This document shows, piece by piece, positions 1 to 12,650 of a DNA stretch of 64,000 nt. Positions within the stretch are counted from its first letter, which is position 1. Each line of letters opens with the position of its first letter. The position numbers and the translations under genes are program-made. The stretch lies in the NCBI GenBank assembly GCA_963575745.1, contig CAUYUJ010003925.1, positions 137,501-201,500 of the forward strand, read 5' to 3'. This stretch comes from Prorocentrum cordatum (lineage: Eukaryota > Sar > Dinophyceae > Prorocentrales > Prorocentraceae). Under the pieces are notes generated by a model. That model did not search any database, was not told the origin of the DNA, and saw only the letters and a program-made list of their open reading frames with translations.

Positions 1-800
1 CGGTCCCAAGGGTTCCAGAATGTTCCGGGGGATCCTTCAAGGTTCCGGAGGATTTCTGAATGATTCTTGAAGGAATTCTGCCACTTCAGGAGGGATTCTT
101 AAATATTCCGTCCAGATTCTTGCAGGATTCCTGAGCCCCCCACCCCACCTGAGGAATTCTTGAAGCAATCAAATAATTGAGGTGCTAGCACTATCGCTCG
201 GTGGCTTCCCACTCCTGGAATTGTTTATGTAATTCTGGGGGCTATTGATAACGGGGGGAGCGGTGCTTGGAGTTCACGGTTACGTGTCGCGCCATCCGTG
301 CCGAAAAGACAAATGTGCCATAAGCGCGCGCCCTTGCGCGCGCATGTTGACATCCGTCAAAGATAACGGGCGCCTGATTCAGTTCAAGCTGGAGCTATTC
401 AACCGTTCTGGTTAGGCAATAGTGGTTCAGAGCCGTACCAGGACGGCGCATCGGCAGTATCGGCTTGGTAATACACAGGCGCAGTAAAATTCGTGGAACA
501 TGCACGCGCAAGCGTGCCACTGCATTGCCTCGGCAAGCGTGCGCTGGCTGCGTTGCACCAGGGAGGCGCGAGGGTATGGTACACCACACTTTGAAACATA
601 TGTTCTTTCAATCTGGACTGCTGGGATTCCCCCGGGCATCGCCACTAGCCCGTCCGAGTCATAGATTGCGAAGGCCTGACGGCCGGTGCCGCCGACCCTG
701 TTCGCAATGCGCAGCAAGAGGCACGGGCTGTGGGATGGTTTGGGGGAACGGGGAGAAGGACGAGAAGGTGGGGGAGGGAGGTGTCGTATCTGACCCGGGA
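1..800. other. Non-coding flank
   Basis: No protein with recognisable motifs is seen here. The first 180 bases hold degenerate short repeats built around a GATTCTTGAAGG-like core. The rest is mixed GC-rich sequence, with short open frames that lack domains. Confidence 0.5.
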
Positions 801-1680
801 CTTCCCCGGGACTCCCCCGGGACCCCCCCCGGGACCTCCTCTCCCCCCCCCGTCGGGGAAGGGAAAGGGAAGGGGCTTCCCTTCGACTCAATGACGACGT
901 TGCTCAAGGTCGGTACGGGGGGGGGGCGTCGTATCTGACTCGGGGGGGGGGGTCGCTACCCCCCCCCGCTACCCCCCCCCCCCTCCCGGCGGGGGAGGAA
1001 TGAAAGGGAAGGGGCTTCCCTTCGACTCAATTACGAGGTTGCTCAAGGTCGGCTTGGCTGGAGCCCAGGGGAAGAGGAGTCCCAGGGGGGGGCGTCGTAT
1101 CTGACCCGGGGGGGGGGGTCGCTACCCCCCCCCCCTCCCGGCGGGGGAGGGATCAAAGGGAAGGGGCTTCCCTTCGACTCAATTACGAGGTTGCTCAAGG
1201 TCGGCTTGGCTGGAGCCCAGGGGAAGAGGAGTCCCAGGGGGGGCGTGGGGGGGTCGCTACCCCCCCCCCCCGGCGGGGGAGGGATCAAAGGGAAGGGGCT
1301 TCCCTTCGACTCAATTACGAGGTTGCTCAAGGTCGGCTTGGCTGGAGCCCAGGGGAAGAGGAGTCCCAGGGGGGGGCGTCGTATCTGACCCGGGGGGGGG
1401 GTCGCTACCCCCCCCCCCCTCCCGGCGGGGGAGGGATCAAAGGGAAGGGGCTTCCCTTCGACTCAATTACGAGGTTGCTCAAGGTCGGCTTGGCTGGAGC
1501 CCAGGGGAAGAGGAGTCCCAGGGGGGGGCGTCGTATCTGACCCGGGGGGGGGGTCGCTACCCCCCCCCCCTCCCGGCGGGGGAGGGATCAAAGGGAAGGG
1601 GCTTCCCTTCGACTCAATTACGAGGTTGCTCAAGGTCGGCTTGGCTGGAGCCCAGGGGAAGAGGTCTCCCAGGGAAAGGG
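800..1680. repeat. Tandem repeat array, 132-152 bp unit
   Basis: About six copies of a unit containing a G-run, a C-run, GGGGAGGGATCAAAGGGAAG, then CTTCCCTTCGACTCAATTACG and GGTTGCTCAAGGTCGGCTTG. The shared CAATTACGAGG (CAATGACGACG in the first copy) recurs at 889, 1028, 1180, 1312, 1464 and 1615, giving spacings of 139, 152, 132, 152 and 151. Length differences sit in the G/C homopolymer runs and in a skipped CGTCGTATCTGACCC block in one unit. Frames open across it are repeat artefacts. Confidence 0.9.
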
Positions 1681-2215
1681 AAGGACAGAGACGACGAGTA
1701 CAAAGAATGACGGAGATGACGGCTCGAACGGAAAAGCCCCTCACACACGCCGACAGGGTCGGCGGATTTGCACGAGGAGTTACACGCGTCATTGCGCATG
1801 TTGGGTTCCATTACCAAGTTCCGATGGGTAATTGCCCCCACGGCCTGTTGAGTGTTGCCAGAGAGTTGCGGGCGTGTTGGTTGGACGGTTGTTCGGGCAC
1901 TGGAGCTGGCGATTTCAAGCTCCTGCAGTAATTAGAACCGCGCGTATTACAATCCACAGCTTGCACCACATACATTTGACCCCGTATTTTGCACCACATC
2001 GATCTGGGAGGGGAAAGGCGGCGAGGAGGCAAGCGCGGGGCAGGCAGCCGCCATTCGTCGTTGGGGCTTTAGTACGGAGCTTGCATGCCCCCGTGTTCAA
2101 TATGGGGAGCTGGATGCGCCCTGGCACTCCCAACAGGAGAACGAAGAGGACGAGCACCTGTGACAGCAATGGGAGGAGAGGGGAATGGGCAGGGGCAAGG
2201 GCAGGAGGAGCTGGG
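1681..2215. other. Unassigned sequence after the array
   Basis: Unique-looking, mixed-composition sequence. Short open frames only; no domain or RNA recognised. Confidence 0.35.
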
Positions 2216-2275
2216 GATGAGCAGCAGCAGAAGCAACAGCATGAGCAGCAGCAGCAGCAGGAAGACCAGGAGCGG
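2216..2275. repeat. AGC-rich microsatellite
   Basis: Imperfect AGC/GCA trinucleotide tract. It would read as Gln, Ser or Ala runs depending on frame; no protein context supports coding. Confidence 0.75.
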
Positions 2276-2279
2276 GGTA

Positions 2280-5200
2280 AGCTGTTGGATGCACGTCGGG
2301 CCTTGTTCCCCAGCCAGCATTCCCTGGACTTTGTAAGCAAGTCTCAGGGTCAGTACGCTAGAAAACGTTGGAGTTGTAGGGCGGGTTATCCGGGAGGGTC
2401 GGTATGAGAGGATTGCAGGCATGAGCGCTCGTTTTGTGTGGATGTGTTGTCTTCGTAGGCGTTGGCAACGGTAGCGTGGGGCCAGCCACAGGTGGCCTCA
2501 TGGCGCGGGACGCGATACGCCGTCTTTGCAAGGACCTGGAGCAGCTGGAGAGGAGTAACAATCCTCAGCTCACGGTCGCGCCAAGGAGAGGATGCGGAAG
2601 GAAGAAGGCACGGCAAATGCAAAGAAGCAGGAGCGGTGCAGAGGAAGCGAATTGAGACGAAGAGGTCTGTGCGAGGAGCAGAATCAGCCGCTGTAGCAGG
2701 GGAACATCATTCGGATGACCTGCTGTTACGATTGCAGGTGCCAGCAGGAAGGGCCGAACCCTGTGGCGAAAGAGGTGCACGCTGGGGGCACTCCGGACCA
2801 CATAGGGCGTGGTTCGGCATAAAAGCATGTGTTTTATCGCAAGCAACCCACTCGACATGTGTCATGTGCAAGCGTGGAGATCTTGGCATACACCACTTCT
2901 GGCGTCAGGCATACTCGCCACTTTTTTGACGACTGTGCGTCGCGTGCTGATGTTTTGTTAGATCTGCACCCCTTTCCCCAGGAGGCTTACATCTCCATCG
3001 GGTGTCATGATGGACCAGGTATGGGGCAGTGGGTATGTATAGGTTTCGTTGTCCTAGGCCTTAGGGTGGCGGGTAGGACACTGACAGAGGGTCTTGCAGC
3101 TTCTCGGGTCACCGAGAGGGGTCGTGTCGACCGCTTGGAACGTCCCGGGGTCCTCTTCGGCTGTCTGAAGAGCGGTCGTGGTGCCCCAGATCGCCGACAG
3201 GTCCGCCCCTCGGAGGAGTCCATGCTCGAGTGGCATTTCGCGGTGCACCACCTGCCCGACGACACGGTCTATGCTGGTGGCTGCTACCACGGCGTTCGGG
3301 GGCAGCCCAATTTTGGCACACAGCCACGGGTGGAGCCCTCCCCACACTTGTCCCGACGGCCAGGCCAAGAGAGGGAGGGACGAGGAGGTGGGATCAGGCA
3401 GAAGGAGGATGAGAAGGCGGGGGATGGGGAGGATGAGGAGGAAGAGGAGGAGGACGAGGAGAGCGGAACATCATAAGAAGAAGATGAGTGAGTTTGGGTG
3501 AGGATTTTTCTGGTGTAAGCCCAATCGAGACCGCCTCCTCTCGCCTCTAAAAAAAACCTCCGAACACGTTCGCGAGATCTCTTGCTCTGTTCTGCTCGTG
3601 TATTGGCGACGTGCCTGCGGTTACCGCGTGGGTGCTGTGCAACTCGCTGCCGAGCATCACGGGAGAAAAACACCCCGACCCCCACAACTAGCAGTTGCTC
3701 AGCAATCACGGGCGTCCTAAACAGTCTGCCCCCTTTGGTTCCTTCCGCAGGTGCGTTTCTGATGAATGGGCCTCGCTTGCAGGGGGCGCTTTTTTTGCGA
3801 AGGCCTTATGCACACGGCCTCTTGCGGCGTTTCTGAAGGGAGACGACGACGATGACGATCACAGCGGCGGCGGCGGCGACGGCGGCGACGACGACGACGA
3901 CGACGCTGACGTGGGCCAGAGACCTCAAGGGTGTGTTCCTCGGGGTCTCTTAGGAAGGCTTTCGGGCGCCTCGGAGGAGGACTTCTGGGGCCTCTTGGGA
4001 GCGACGTGGGGGGCGCCAATCTTACGATGGGGGCGCTTTGTTTGCCCCCCTCGAGGAGGAAATGGAGTGAGCAAGGCGCGGCCGAGGAGGAGGAGGAGGA
4101 GGAGGAGGAGGAGGAGGAGGAGGGCGAGGAGGGCGAGGAGCGTCTGTTTTCCCCCCTCGAGCAGGAAATGGAGTGAGGAAGGCGCGGCCCACTGAGGCTC
4201 AGGCATCGGGCTCGAGGCGCGGCCGCCCGCCCTCCCCTCGCAGGGCACCCTACCCCATCGCCTCTTTCTGAGCGCAGCACTGGCCTCGGCCGTCAGGCTT
4301 CATTGGGTCATCGGGCTTCCCTCTTAATTCTCTCTCCGCCCCCGCTAGTGATCTGATCTTCCTGCGCCCCCGCGTTTGGACCCCCATTCTGGCTCGGGGC
4401 TTCGTCCACGCCCATCGCGGGGCCTTCTGAACATACGACATGCTACTTCCATCCTTACATGGTGGCCAACCAGGAGAGTAGGTCCCGAAATGCACCATAC
4501 GATGACGACGGTGCTTCTTCTCTCGCCCGTGCGGCCTTACAGGCCGTCGAGCTGCCCCTCGGCGGTCCTCGTCGCAGGAGGCCTGGTCCCCGTCGTCGGG
4601 CTTAGTCGTGTCGGAGACACGCGGTCCCCCAGACGCTCCAGACTCCGTTGCCGCTGGTCCTTGCGAAGCTTCCCAGGGTAACATGACTCTGTTCGCTGAC
4701 TTTGAAGATGATTGGGGTTGCGTGGTGGCCTGGTGGAGTCATCCCCTGTGGAGGGAGTGTCTTCTCCGGGGCATGGTTGACAATTGCACGAGTCTGACCG
4801 CACTCCCCGCGCTTCCCTCCGAGAGCAGGCATTTGCAGCACCAAGTTGAACGGTATCTCGTTTCGTTTGCGCACGACCCGCGCGGGGAAATCTTAAGGAG
4901 ACGGGCGCAGCTCTTCAGTGGGGCCGCGCCGCTAACCGACGAGGAAGGCATTCTCGTCAACACCATTTTCTGCCACATTGTTCCCCACCTCCCTCTCTGC
5001 ACTCTTTCCTCCTTCCTGCGGACTTTCACGAACTCACGGTGCCCGTCTGAGCGATTTGGAACAGCCAATTCGTGCATTGCTTGTCGAACGCTCCGGGGTG
5101 GCCACATTCGGCACATCACAGAGTGCTCTCTGTTTAACGAGATTGCGATCGCTTTTCCTCACCTCCCCAATGATTTTGCCATCGTTTTTTTGTTTTTGTT

Positions 5201-6190
5201 TTAACAAAAATGATTTTGCCATCGGGGATGGCATTTCAAGGCTGCGCTACTGGCGCCTGGTCCCTCTGCCCGTTGAGCCCCTCTTGTCCACTGCGCTCCT
5301 TTGCGACGTCGTGCGCAAGGCCTGCCACGGCATCCGACGTCGGCGTTTCGCCCGTGGCCGGCCGTTGGGGCTTGCGCAGGCTCGCCTCCAGCAGTTGGCA
5401 CGTAGGGGCCCGCGGGCCAGGGCAGTGATAGGGCGATTCTGACCTGCGGGGGCACGATTTGTCCGCCCACGGTGCTCGATTTTTCTTTGCTGCTCGTGGG
5501 CGTTGCCCTCCCGGAGGGCCGCGGACTTTCTCTCCCCCTCCTACTTCTCCTCCTTTTCCTCCTCCTCCTCCTCCTCCTCCTCCTCCTCCTCCCCCCCTAG
5601 CATCCTTAATGCATTAGCCAGTTAGCGCGCGCGTGCAATCCGGATACCGCCGCGCGAGACTCGACCAGTTTATCGGTCGAGTCTTGAGCTAGCTCCGAAC
5701 CAAGCGCTAGCCAAACATCAAATAATATATAAACCGGTGTCTCCAGTTGCGGGCGAAGAACAAACCGCGGTTCACATGCGACCGCTTCTCCCTGAAGATT
5801 TTCTGTTTTTTGGTCATGTTCGCTGCGTTTGTTTGCCTCTTCTTTCGGGGCGTGGCTTGTCGTTGGCCCACTGTGGGATGTCGCCCCCCCCCGCAGTGGT
5901 GACAAAGAGCTCCTCTCCGATAGCCGCGCCCCGAGATTCTTCATCTGACCCTCTCTGACCTCTTCTTGTGGCAGTGTTCCTCCTCCTCCTCCTCCTCCTC
6001 CTCCTCCTCCTCCTCCTCCTCCTCTTCCATCGCCCCTTTGGCACAATTTGTCCGTTTCTTCGGAACACACACAGTGGATGCCTCGAGCCCGCGGCGGGCT
6101 CTCGGCGCCCCGTGAGTTCCTATCGGAGCAGGCTGGTTCCAGCGGACGGCCTGGCGGGCAAAAAGGTGAGTGTCCGGTTCATGGTAGGTT
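2280..6190. other. Gene-poor region with microsatellites
   Basis: No reading frame shows a recognised domain. Microsatellites are a GAC/GGC tract (about 3841-3908), a GAG tract (about 4083-4141, flanked by two copies of a CCCCTCGAG-AGGAAATGGAGTGAG-like segment at about 4037-4075 and 4150-4180), and CCT tracts at about 5556-5590 and 5977-6024. A fairly long open frame at 4608-5204 (+) has no recognised motif. Confidence 0.4.
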
Positions 6191-6196
6191 ATTTGC

Positions 6197-6412
6197 TACT
6201 ATCGGGGAGACGTAAGACCCGGGTACGGGGGACTCGGAAATCCCCGACGAGGTCGTCAAAAAAATGACGAGACCGAGCCTGCATTTTGACGAGGCCTCCC
6301 GCTGCAGACATCCCACGAAACTCCTCCTCGTCAAAATCCGAGGCGCGGTCGTCAAAAAACGATGGCGAACCCGAGTCCCGGCAAACCCGGGTCTTACGTT
6401 CCCCCGATACTA
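6197..6412. mobile_element. MITE-like foldback element
   Basis: The two ends are long imperfect inverted repeats. The left arm starts near 6200 with ATCGGGGAGACGTAAGACCC. The right arm, read in reverse complement from about 6408, is ATCGGGGGAACGTAAGACCC. Similarity continues inward through a GGGACTCGG block to a GTCGTCAAAAAA block. Outside the arms both sides read ACT, a possible 3-bp target duplication. There is no coding capacity. Superfamily cannot be assigned from this alone. Confidence 0.7.
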
Positions 6413-6599
6413 GGTTTGCGAATGGTGCCGGGTACGAGAGGCAAACCAGAGAATGGGCGGCGTTGACCCCGCTGGCGCTCGTGCTCGTGATGTCCTGGCT
6501 TGGTGCTTCTGATGTCCGCGAAGATGGCAGGTCTCGCTCCAGCCGCGCCAGCAGCGATGATGGGGGCGACGTGGGCCCAGCTGGACGGGGCGCGCACAT

Positions 6600-6845
6600 C
6601 AATGGTCTCATCGATGGAAACTTGGGTCGGAGGTCAGCATTTTCAGATCGGACCCCACGGAGATTGTCTCGGTCAATGCCAGTTCGGCAGCTGGACGTGC
6701 CATCGACCTCGTCATGGCAGCAGCCGAAACGTTGGAGAATGCGGTACAAAGTGTTCCTGGCACGTGCAAGGCGCAGGTGGAAGCCGCGCTTGGGCCCGAA
6801 GGCGACGCGACGCCTTCGAGAGACGGTCCCAAGCTCAGCTCGACA
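6600..6845 (+). pseudogene. Coding-like patch, unidentified
   Basis: One plus frame reads through without stops and has a natural residue mix, including MAAAETLENAVQSVPGTCKA from 6714. It runs straight into the microsatellite at 6845. A second similar patch lies just beyond, at about 7160-7290 (GAVLKISAPEVVEKVGVTSS). The two could be parts of one decayed protein split by the microsatellite, possibly belonging to the LINE-like element downstream. No domain recognised. Confidence 0.3.
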
Positions 6846-6954
6846 CACACGCACACACTTGTGTGTTCTCTCTCCACATATATATATATAGACGGATGTA
6901 ACTGTATATATATATATAGATACATGTATGTGCGTGTGTGTGTGTGTCTATGTA

Positions 6955-7012
<58 letters not shown>

Positions 7013-7020
7013 CTCTCTCC
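6845..7020. repeat. Compound microsatellite (AC, TA, GT, CT)
   Basis: Successive CACA, TATATA, GTGTGT and (CT)n tracts; the CT part at about 6955-7019 is the longest. Frames across it encode only Ser-Leu or Arg-Glu runs. Confidence 0.9.
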
Positions 7021-8399
7021 ACCCGAGTGGAAGTCGTCTGTGGACGTGCCGACAAAATCGCAGCGACGCGGCAGAGACGCGATTGGCCATGGGCGAAACG
7101 CGGCGTGAATAGGCACTTGCACATCGAGCACCGCGTCCTCCAAAGCCACCCGGCGCTGGATTCCAGGGCGAGGTCAACGGCGCCGTCCTCAAAATCTCGG
7201 CGCCCGAGGTCGTCGAGAAGGTGGGTGTGACATCGTCGATTGACAAATGGCTCGAAGATGCAAAGGTCGACGGGTGCCAGCTCCTTGCGGTCGATCTCGG
7301 CCGCGCCTCCGCCGCGCTGGGGTCGTCGCTGTCGCGGGGCGGCGCGCGGTCCAAGCGTTCAGTGCTCTTTGTCTCCCTGGCGATGGTAAATGGGCGCGCT
7401 CACCCGTGGCGCCGACGAAATCCCGCGCCAGATCAAGCTGGAGATCGCTCGGAAACGGCGGGGGCGGCTCTTCGGGGGCAACGCGCGGATGCTGCGTTCT
7501 TCTTCGACCGCCAGCACGGTTGGATCGCTGAGGACTGGAACCCTAGTCTTCGCTGGGCGCCGCCGGCGTGATGCTGCTTTCGCACCGCGCGGGCGGGCCC
7601 GCGACCGGGGGGCGGCGCTGCTTCGAGCGCGCCCTCGTGCCCAGCGCCGCCCCCGAGCGGTCTCTCGAGCGTCTGCGACGACATCTTTGCGAAGACCGCC
7701 CGCGGCGGGATGGCCCTCAAGCGTGCGGGGCAGTCGTTCGCCTCCTGGAATGCGAGAGCCTTGCTCTGGCGGCCGGGCGCGCGTCGCGCGCGACGGCGAA
7801 GGCGGCGCGCCTGCAGAGGGCCGGGATCGCGGACGCGGCGCGCGCGACTCAGGAGGTCCATCAGACGCTCGGCGAGCTCCAGGCATCCATGCGAAGGGGT
7901 GCGCCGCCCCCTGCCGTCTTCGGCCCCGTCGAGGCGGGCCGCGAAAAGCGCGCTCGTGTTGGCGCGGCGACGGTGGCCCCCCTTCCACGCATTATTCCGC
8001 CTCGGCTTCGTCGGCCTTCCTCGTCGACGATAGAGCGCTTGAGGCCGTCGCGCGCGGCGCCCAGGCTGCGACGCGGCACTGCCGCATTCGTAGCCGCGGT
8101 TTGTCTGGCGCAGACGCGGCAAAAGGTCACTGCGGAATTGGACCTGGTTTTGGCGTGGGCCCGAGGCGATTTGAGGACCAGACTTGCGGTGGTTTGTAGA
8201 GACGCCAATGTTGCTCCTTATTCGCTAGTACAGTTGTCGCGCCCTGAAGCTGATCGGGACATTGTCGCCGCTGACCGCGCGCGCATTTGAACGGTTGGAT
8301 GACGGGCCCGGTTGGTTGCGCACTCGAGCGCCCGACGGAGGATCCCGCCCACTTCTGGAGAGGCATTCGGATTTTGGCGCAGTTTGGCCGTCTGCGGCT

Positions 8400-8560
8400 C
8401 TCGAAACCAAGCTAGTTGCCCTGCTAGCTCCAACGCTCGGCAACGGAAGTCTCTGCGCGAGAGGATTCGTTTGCCCGGAATGTCTCTGACCACGCTGCCA
8501 TTCGCGCTCATGTGCAACAGCGGCTAGTGGGGAATGCCCACTCACAGGTCGGCCCCGCCC
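8400..8560 (+). pseudogene. LINE endonuclease C-terminal remnant
   Basis: One frame reads RNVSDHAAIRAHVQQRL. SDH followed by a hydrophobic strand is the characteristic last motif of APE-type endonucleases in LINE elements. The upstream catalytic motifs (N, E, D, H boxes) could not be traced in one frame. Function is inferred from this motif and from the RT that follows on the same strand. Confidence 0.45.
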
Positions 8561-9449
8561 GTGGCCTAAAAGCAGCATGATTTCGGCGTTCGGTCGAAGG
8601 CGCTGCTGCGACAAGATGATGAGCTGGCCCGTGCTGCCACGTTTCCCCATCGCCAGCCTGGGCGGTGCAAGGGCGTCATAGATGCCGCGGCGCGTGGCGC
8701 CCTCCAGCAGCTCTCGGCGGACAATATCCCGCGTCTTTCTGCCCGGCGGATCTTCGCTGATCAAACGGCTCGCGCGACGCGGCGCCAGGGCTCGCATCTG
8801 GCGCAAGGGTTGCCGAGCATCGGGAGCGGCTCGCTCGCGCGTGGAAGTCTCGTCGCGCGGGGTTCGCTGCGGATCCTGCTGGATTTCAAGCCTGGGTCGG
8901 CGCTGCCAGCGCGCGGCTGCTAAAAGAGAGCCGGGGGGGGTGCGCCGCGCAGCGTCTCGTTCTGGCGGGCGCGCGAGGCCGTCGGCTGGCGGCATCTCCG
9001 CGACGCAGAGGATAGCGCGGCTCTGGGTCCTTTTTGTCGCTTACAGACGAGTTCTTCGCGCGATCGAAGTCATCGAGGTCGCCCGCTCCCATCCCGCGGG
9101 CCAGCTCAGCGCCCCGCCGACTACTGGGCTCCTATCTCGGCGCGCCTGCCGTCCATCCCGAGACATGCTGAACGCTGCGCTGAGAGATTCATCGCTCCGT
9201 GCTCGTTCGACCGCGCGGCGCCGCCATCCCTCGCCTTGCCCCCCCGCGCGCTGCCTCGGCTCTGACCGTCGAGGATTGCCCTTGGAGCGGATGGGCCACC
9301 TGGCGCTTCGCGGGCTGGTCGCTTTTGCGGGGCTCGCGTCTCCGTGGGGGCGCGCGTCTGATAAATGGGTGGGCAGCGCTGCCTCTACTCGGCCGCGGGG
9401 GCAAGCGCGCGGGCGTTCCTGACCGAGGTTAGCCTGGCCAGCGACAGTG

Positions 9450-10400
9450 ACAAGTCGGGGTGGCGCGCGCGATTGACGCCGTCAGAACTCTCGGACTTCG
9501 CAGCGCAGACATGGCGATCATTTCGGCCACCCTGATTGCTGCCCTGGCTCCGATCATCCAGCGGGCAACTTCGGTCACTCGAGGGTTTTTGCTTCGTTGG
9601 GCAGCAGCTCACTTCCAGCGTCCTCGAGTTCCACATGGCGGCCAGGTCGGCCTCGCTCATGCCCGATGTCGCGTCCCGTTAGCGGACCCTTGTAGGTCTG
9701 GATTTCGATCGGGCCTCCTCCGGCGTCAGCCAGAAGTGCCCCTTCGCTGTTCTCGACAAGCTCCGTTGGCCGTCTGCGCTCCTGGCGGCCACGCGTTAGC
9801 TCTATGGTGTGGTTATTGCTGTAAGGCGCGCCGGTGGGCTCGCCGTGGACCTATTGCGCATCTTCCCCGGGATTTTACCAGGGGCGCGCATTTTCTGGCA
9901 GCCCACATGCTGCTGCGACTTTGTCCTTCTTCCTCGTTTGGAAGACTCCCGCCGAGGGCCCGAAGTCAGGGGCGCAGGGGTCTTTCGGCCTTGCGCTGAC
10001 GATGTTGGATGGGGTGCCGTTTGGCCAGTTTCACTCGCGCCCCCCTGCGAGAGTCATGGCGGCCGCGGAAAAATGCTGCGAACCAGAAGCTCCCACCCCT
10101 TTTCGTGCGTTTTGGCCCGCCTCCAAGGGGCGCTCGCACTACGAATCCAAGATCACGCCCAGTCGCTCATCAATGAGGTCATCCCTGCGTGGTCAGAACT
10201 CACGGTGGAGGACTGGCCTGTGCATTTGGGCGGCCCGCATCCACTGCCAAGCAGGCTTGGGTGGCCCCCAGGGCAAAGCACAAGAGGCGGGTGGCAGCTC
10301 TCGCGGCCGCCTCGGTTCCGACGTCATTCAACGCCCTCAGCTACATCATCTGCGCACCCTCCACCATGGGACACGTCGCATAATCCCTCCCCCGCTGCCG
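9450..10400 (+). pseudogene. LINE reverse transcriptase domain, degenerate
   Basis: RT landmarks appear in order across several frames: ADMAIISATLIAALAPIIQ (fingers, about 9508), ALVGLDFDR-like text with one residue changed (the first catalytic Asp region, about 9690), VLDKLRWPSALLAATR, then CADDVG at 9992-10009, which matches the YADD/FADD catalytic box. After it, HPFSCVLARLQGALALRIQD and NEVIPAWSELTVEDW resemble the thumb. Frame changes and stops (for example after AATR near 9800) make it a pseudogene. Confidence 0.6.
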
Positions 10401-10899
10401 CCTCAGATCTTGCGCTTCGGCATCCGCGCGCTAGCGCGGCACTGCGACTTCCCGGCGGTCACTTTCGCTGCGTGGACTGCTTTTTTCTTGGCCGCGGGGG
10501 TGGCCTTGCTCCCGGTCGCTGGCCGCCTCCCCCGCGGCGGCGCCTGTTCGACTGGCGTGCGTCGCGCGCCCTGGGCATCGACGGCGCCTGCGCCATCTCC
10601 GCTCCGCGGCGGGGCGATCGTTTCAGCGCGGCCCCCTTCGGGATCTTCCTGGAGGGTTTTCGCGGCCCGCATGGGCCGCATCCGCGCGGCGGAGCACTGC
10701 GAGGCCGCGGCGGGTGCTTCCCGGGCGCCGCGCGGCGCCGAGGTCGCGGAGCTCCTGGCGGCCAAATCTGAGGCGCGGAAGCAAGTTCAGAGGGTGGCTT
10801 GCTCGGATTTCCCCAGCGACAAGCTGCGCCCCCTCGCTCGCGACACATGGCGGCGCGGCCTCTCTTCTTGTGGGCGCGATCGTTCGTTGGATTAATTGA

Positions 10900-12650
10900 A
10901 TGCCTGGTTGACGTCCTCGTCTTCAGCAGATGGCGCGGGGCTCGTTGCAGAAGGAGCTGCGCCCGCGGCCCGTCGCGCGGGCGTTCAGCGCGTCGCACGC
11001 CTCGGTCGGAGGGCGGCTCGCGCCTGCAAGGATTTCCGCGGCCGGGGGGCTACGCGGCTGCTTCGTCGGATGCGAAGATGGCACGAATGAGATCGGTCAC
11101 GACTGGGAGCGCCTCGGCCCCGCGCCAAATCCAGTGGGCGTCATCCGCTGGCTGAAGATGTTCAAGACAGGCGGGGGCTTCGTCGCGCGCGCGACCACGA
11201 CCTGATGAGTGCGCCGCTCATCACCATCATCAACCATGATGTCCCTCACATCGATGTTGAATCCACCTGGCGTCCGTCTCGATGGTGCTCGCACTGCCCT
11301 CCAAATGCGCGCCTTCGCTCGCCCCGATGATGACCGCCGGCTGCGGCGCGGCTCGAATCGGCCCCCGGGGCCGCCGGGGCTCTCGTGACCGACGGCCCCG
11401 CCCGCAGCTCCTTCCTGCCCCGCTCCCCCCCGGGTCATTCGTGGCAATCTGCCGCGAGGTCGCCCGCGAGCAGCTACCTCGTCGCGCGCGTTTTCCTGGG
11501 CTTCGCGGCGAGACGCGGCGCGTGGCGCATGCTCCTCACTTCGCGACTCGCGGATGCAGCAGTTCACCTGCTATTGCTGAGCCGTCGGCCAAGGCGGCGT
11601 CGTTGGCGCTCAAGCGGTTGTTACCCTTACCACTGGCAGACAATGGGTGCACTGCCTACTGGACGTCGTGCGGAGAGCGTTGCGTCGATTAACTTCTCAG
11701 GTTCTCTGTCCTCGAGGAGCTCCTCGCCGTTGCCCCCGCGCCCCCTGGAGACTGGGCTGTCTTGGCGCCGCGGTCTGCCATGCGGCCCAGCAAAGTCCTG
11801 TTGTCGGACGGGCCCGTCTTTCTCGGGCGCCCGTCTCCCCCCCGCCGCGGGCGAGACCATTTGCGGCTTCTTGCGCTGCCCATCCTCGCGGAAGAATATT
11901 TGTTGCAGCGGGATGTGGTTGCGCATGGTGAACGCGCGCCTCTCTCCTGCAACGTCGCGACTGCAGCGCCGCCGTGAGCTCTCGTTCCCTCGACGCACAG
12001 CGACGACACTGCATCTGCGGCTGGTTTCCGCGCAGCTTCCTGACCGCGCCTCTCTCATATGGACATGGGCACCACGGGGCCTCATGCTACGCGCAGCTTC
12101 CTGACCGCGCCTCTCTCATGGACCGCAGCGCCCCCCGCCGCCCCGCGCGCGCGGATGCGGCTTCTGGCGCGGGCGAGCCTGACGGAATCGCAGGCGGCTC
12201 GACCGCGGGCGCGGCGGGCGCTGCCCCGCGCTCACCGGCCAGCTGCATCGCCCCAGAGAAGGTTGAGACTCAGAGCCCTCGGACAGCGCAGACTTTTCGA
12301 GGACCCCGCCTCGGTCACCGGGAATCGGCCGTGGGGGGTCGTCTTTAACGCTCTGCGGCATCAGAACGCAAAGTCCTGAGCGAGCCCCCGCGGTGGGGAA
12401 CTCCTCGGGCTCAGGTTCGCCGTGTGTTGCTGACGCAAGTCTCGCGATTGCCCAGTCGGGCTGCGTCGCGGGCTCGCGGTCGCCACGCGCTGCGCGCGGC
12501 TCGATCGCTCGCGGTGCCTCGCTTGCGAGCGCCATCTGTTTGGCCGGCTCTGGGATTTATCACCTGGGCATCTTTTCGGGCCCCCATACCACTCCGCCCC
12601 CCTTCGAATGAGCTGCGGCGCCGAGCTCTTGCCGATCGCCCCCCGCGCTG
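10900..12650. other. Open in many frames, unassigned
   Basis: Very GC-rich sequence in which both strands have long stop-free frames, so length alone carries no coding signal. A local tandem duplication is visible: CGCAGCTTCCTGACCGCGCC occurs at about 12032 and again at about 12092. No domain recognised; it may be interior LINE sequence or a separate insertion. Confidence 0.35.

Noticed and set aside
11097-11567. Minus-strand frame with FNIDVRDIMVDDGDERR
   Set aside because: The MVDDG word alone resembles an RT box, but there are no supporting RT motifs in order, and the neighbouring element reads on the plus strand.
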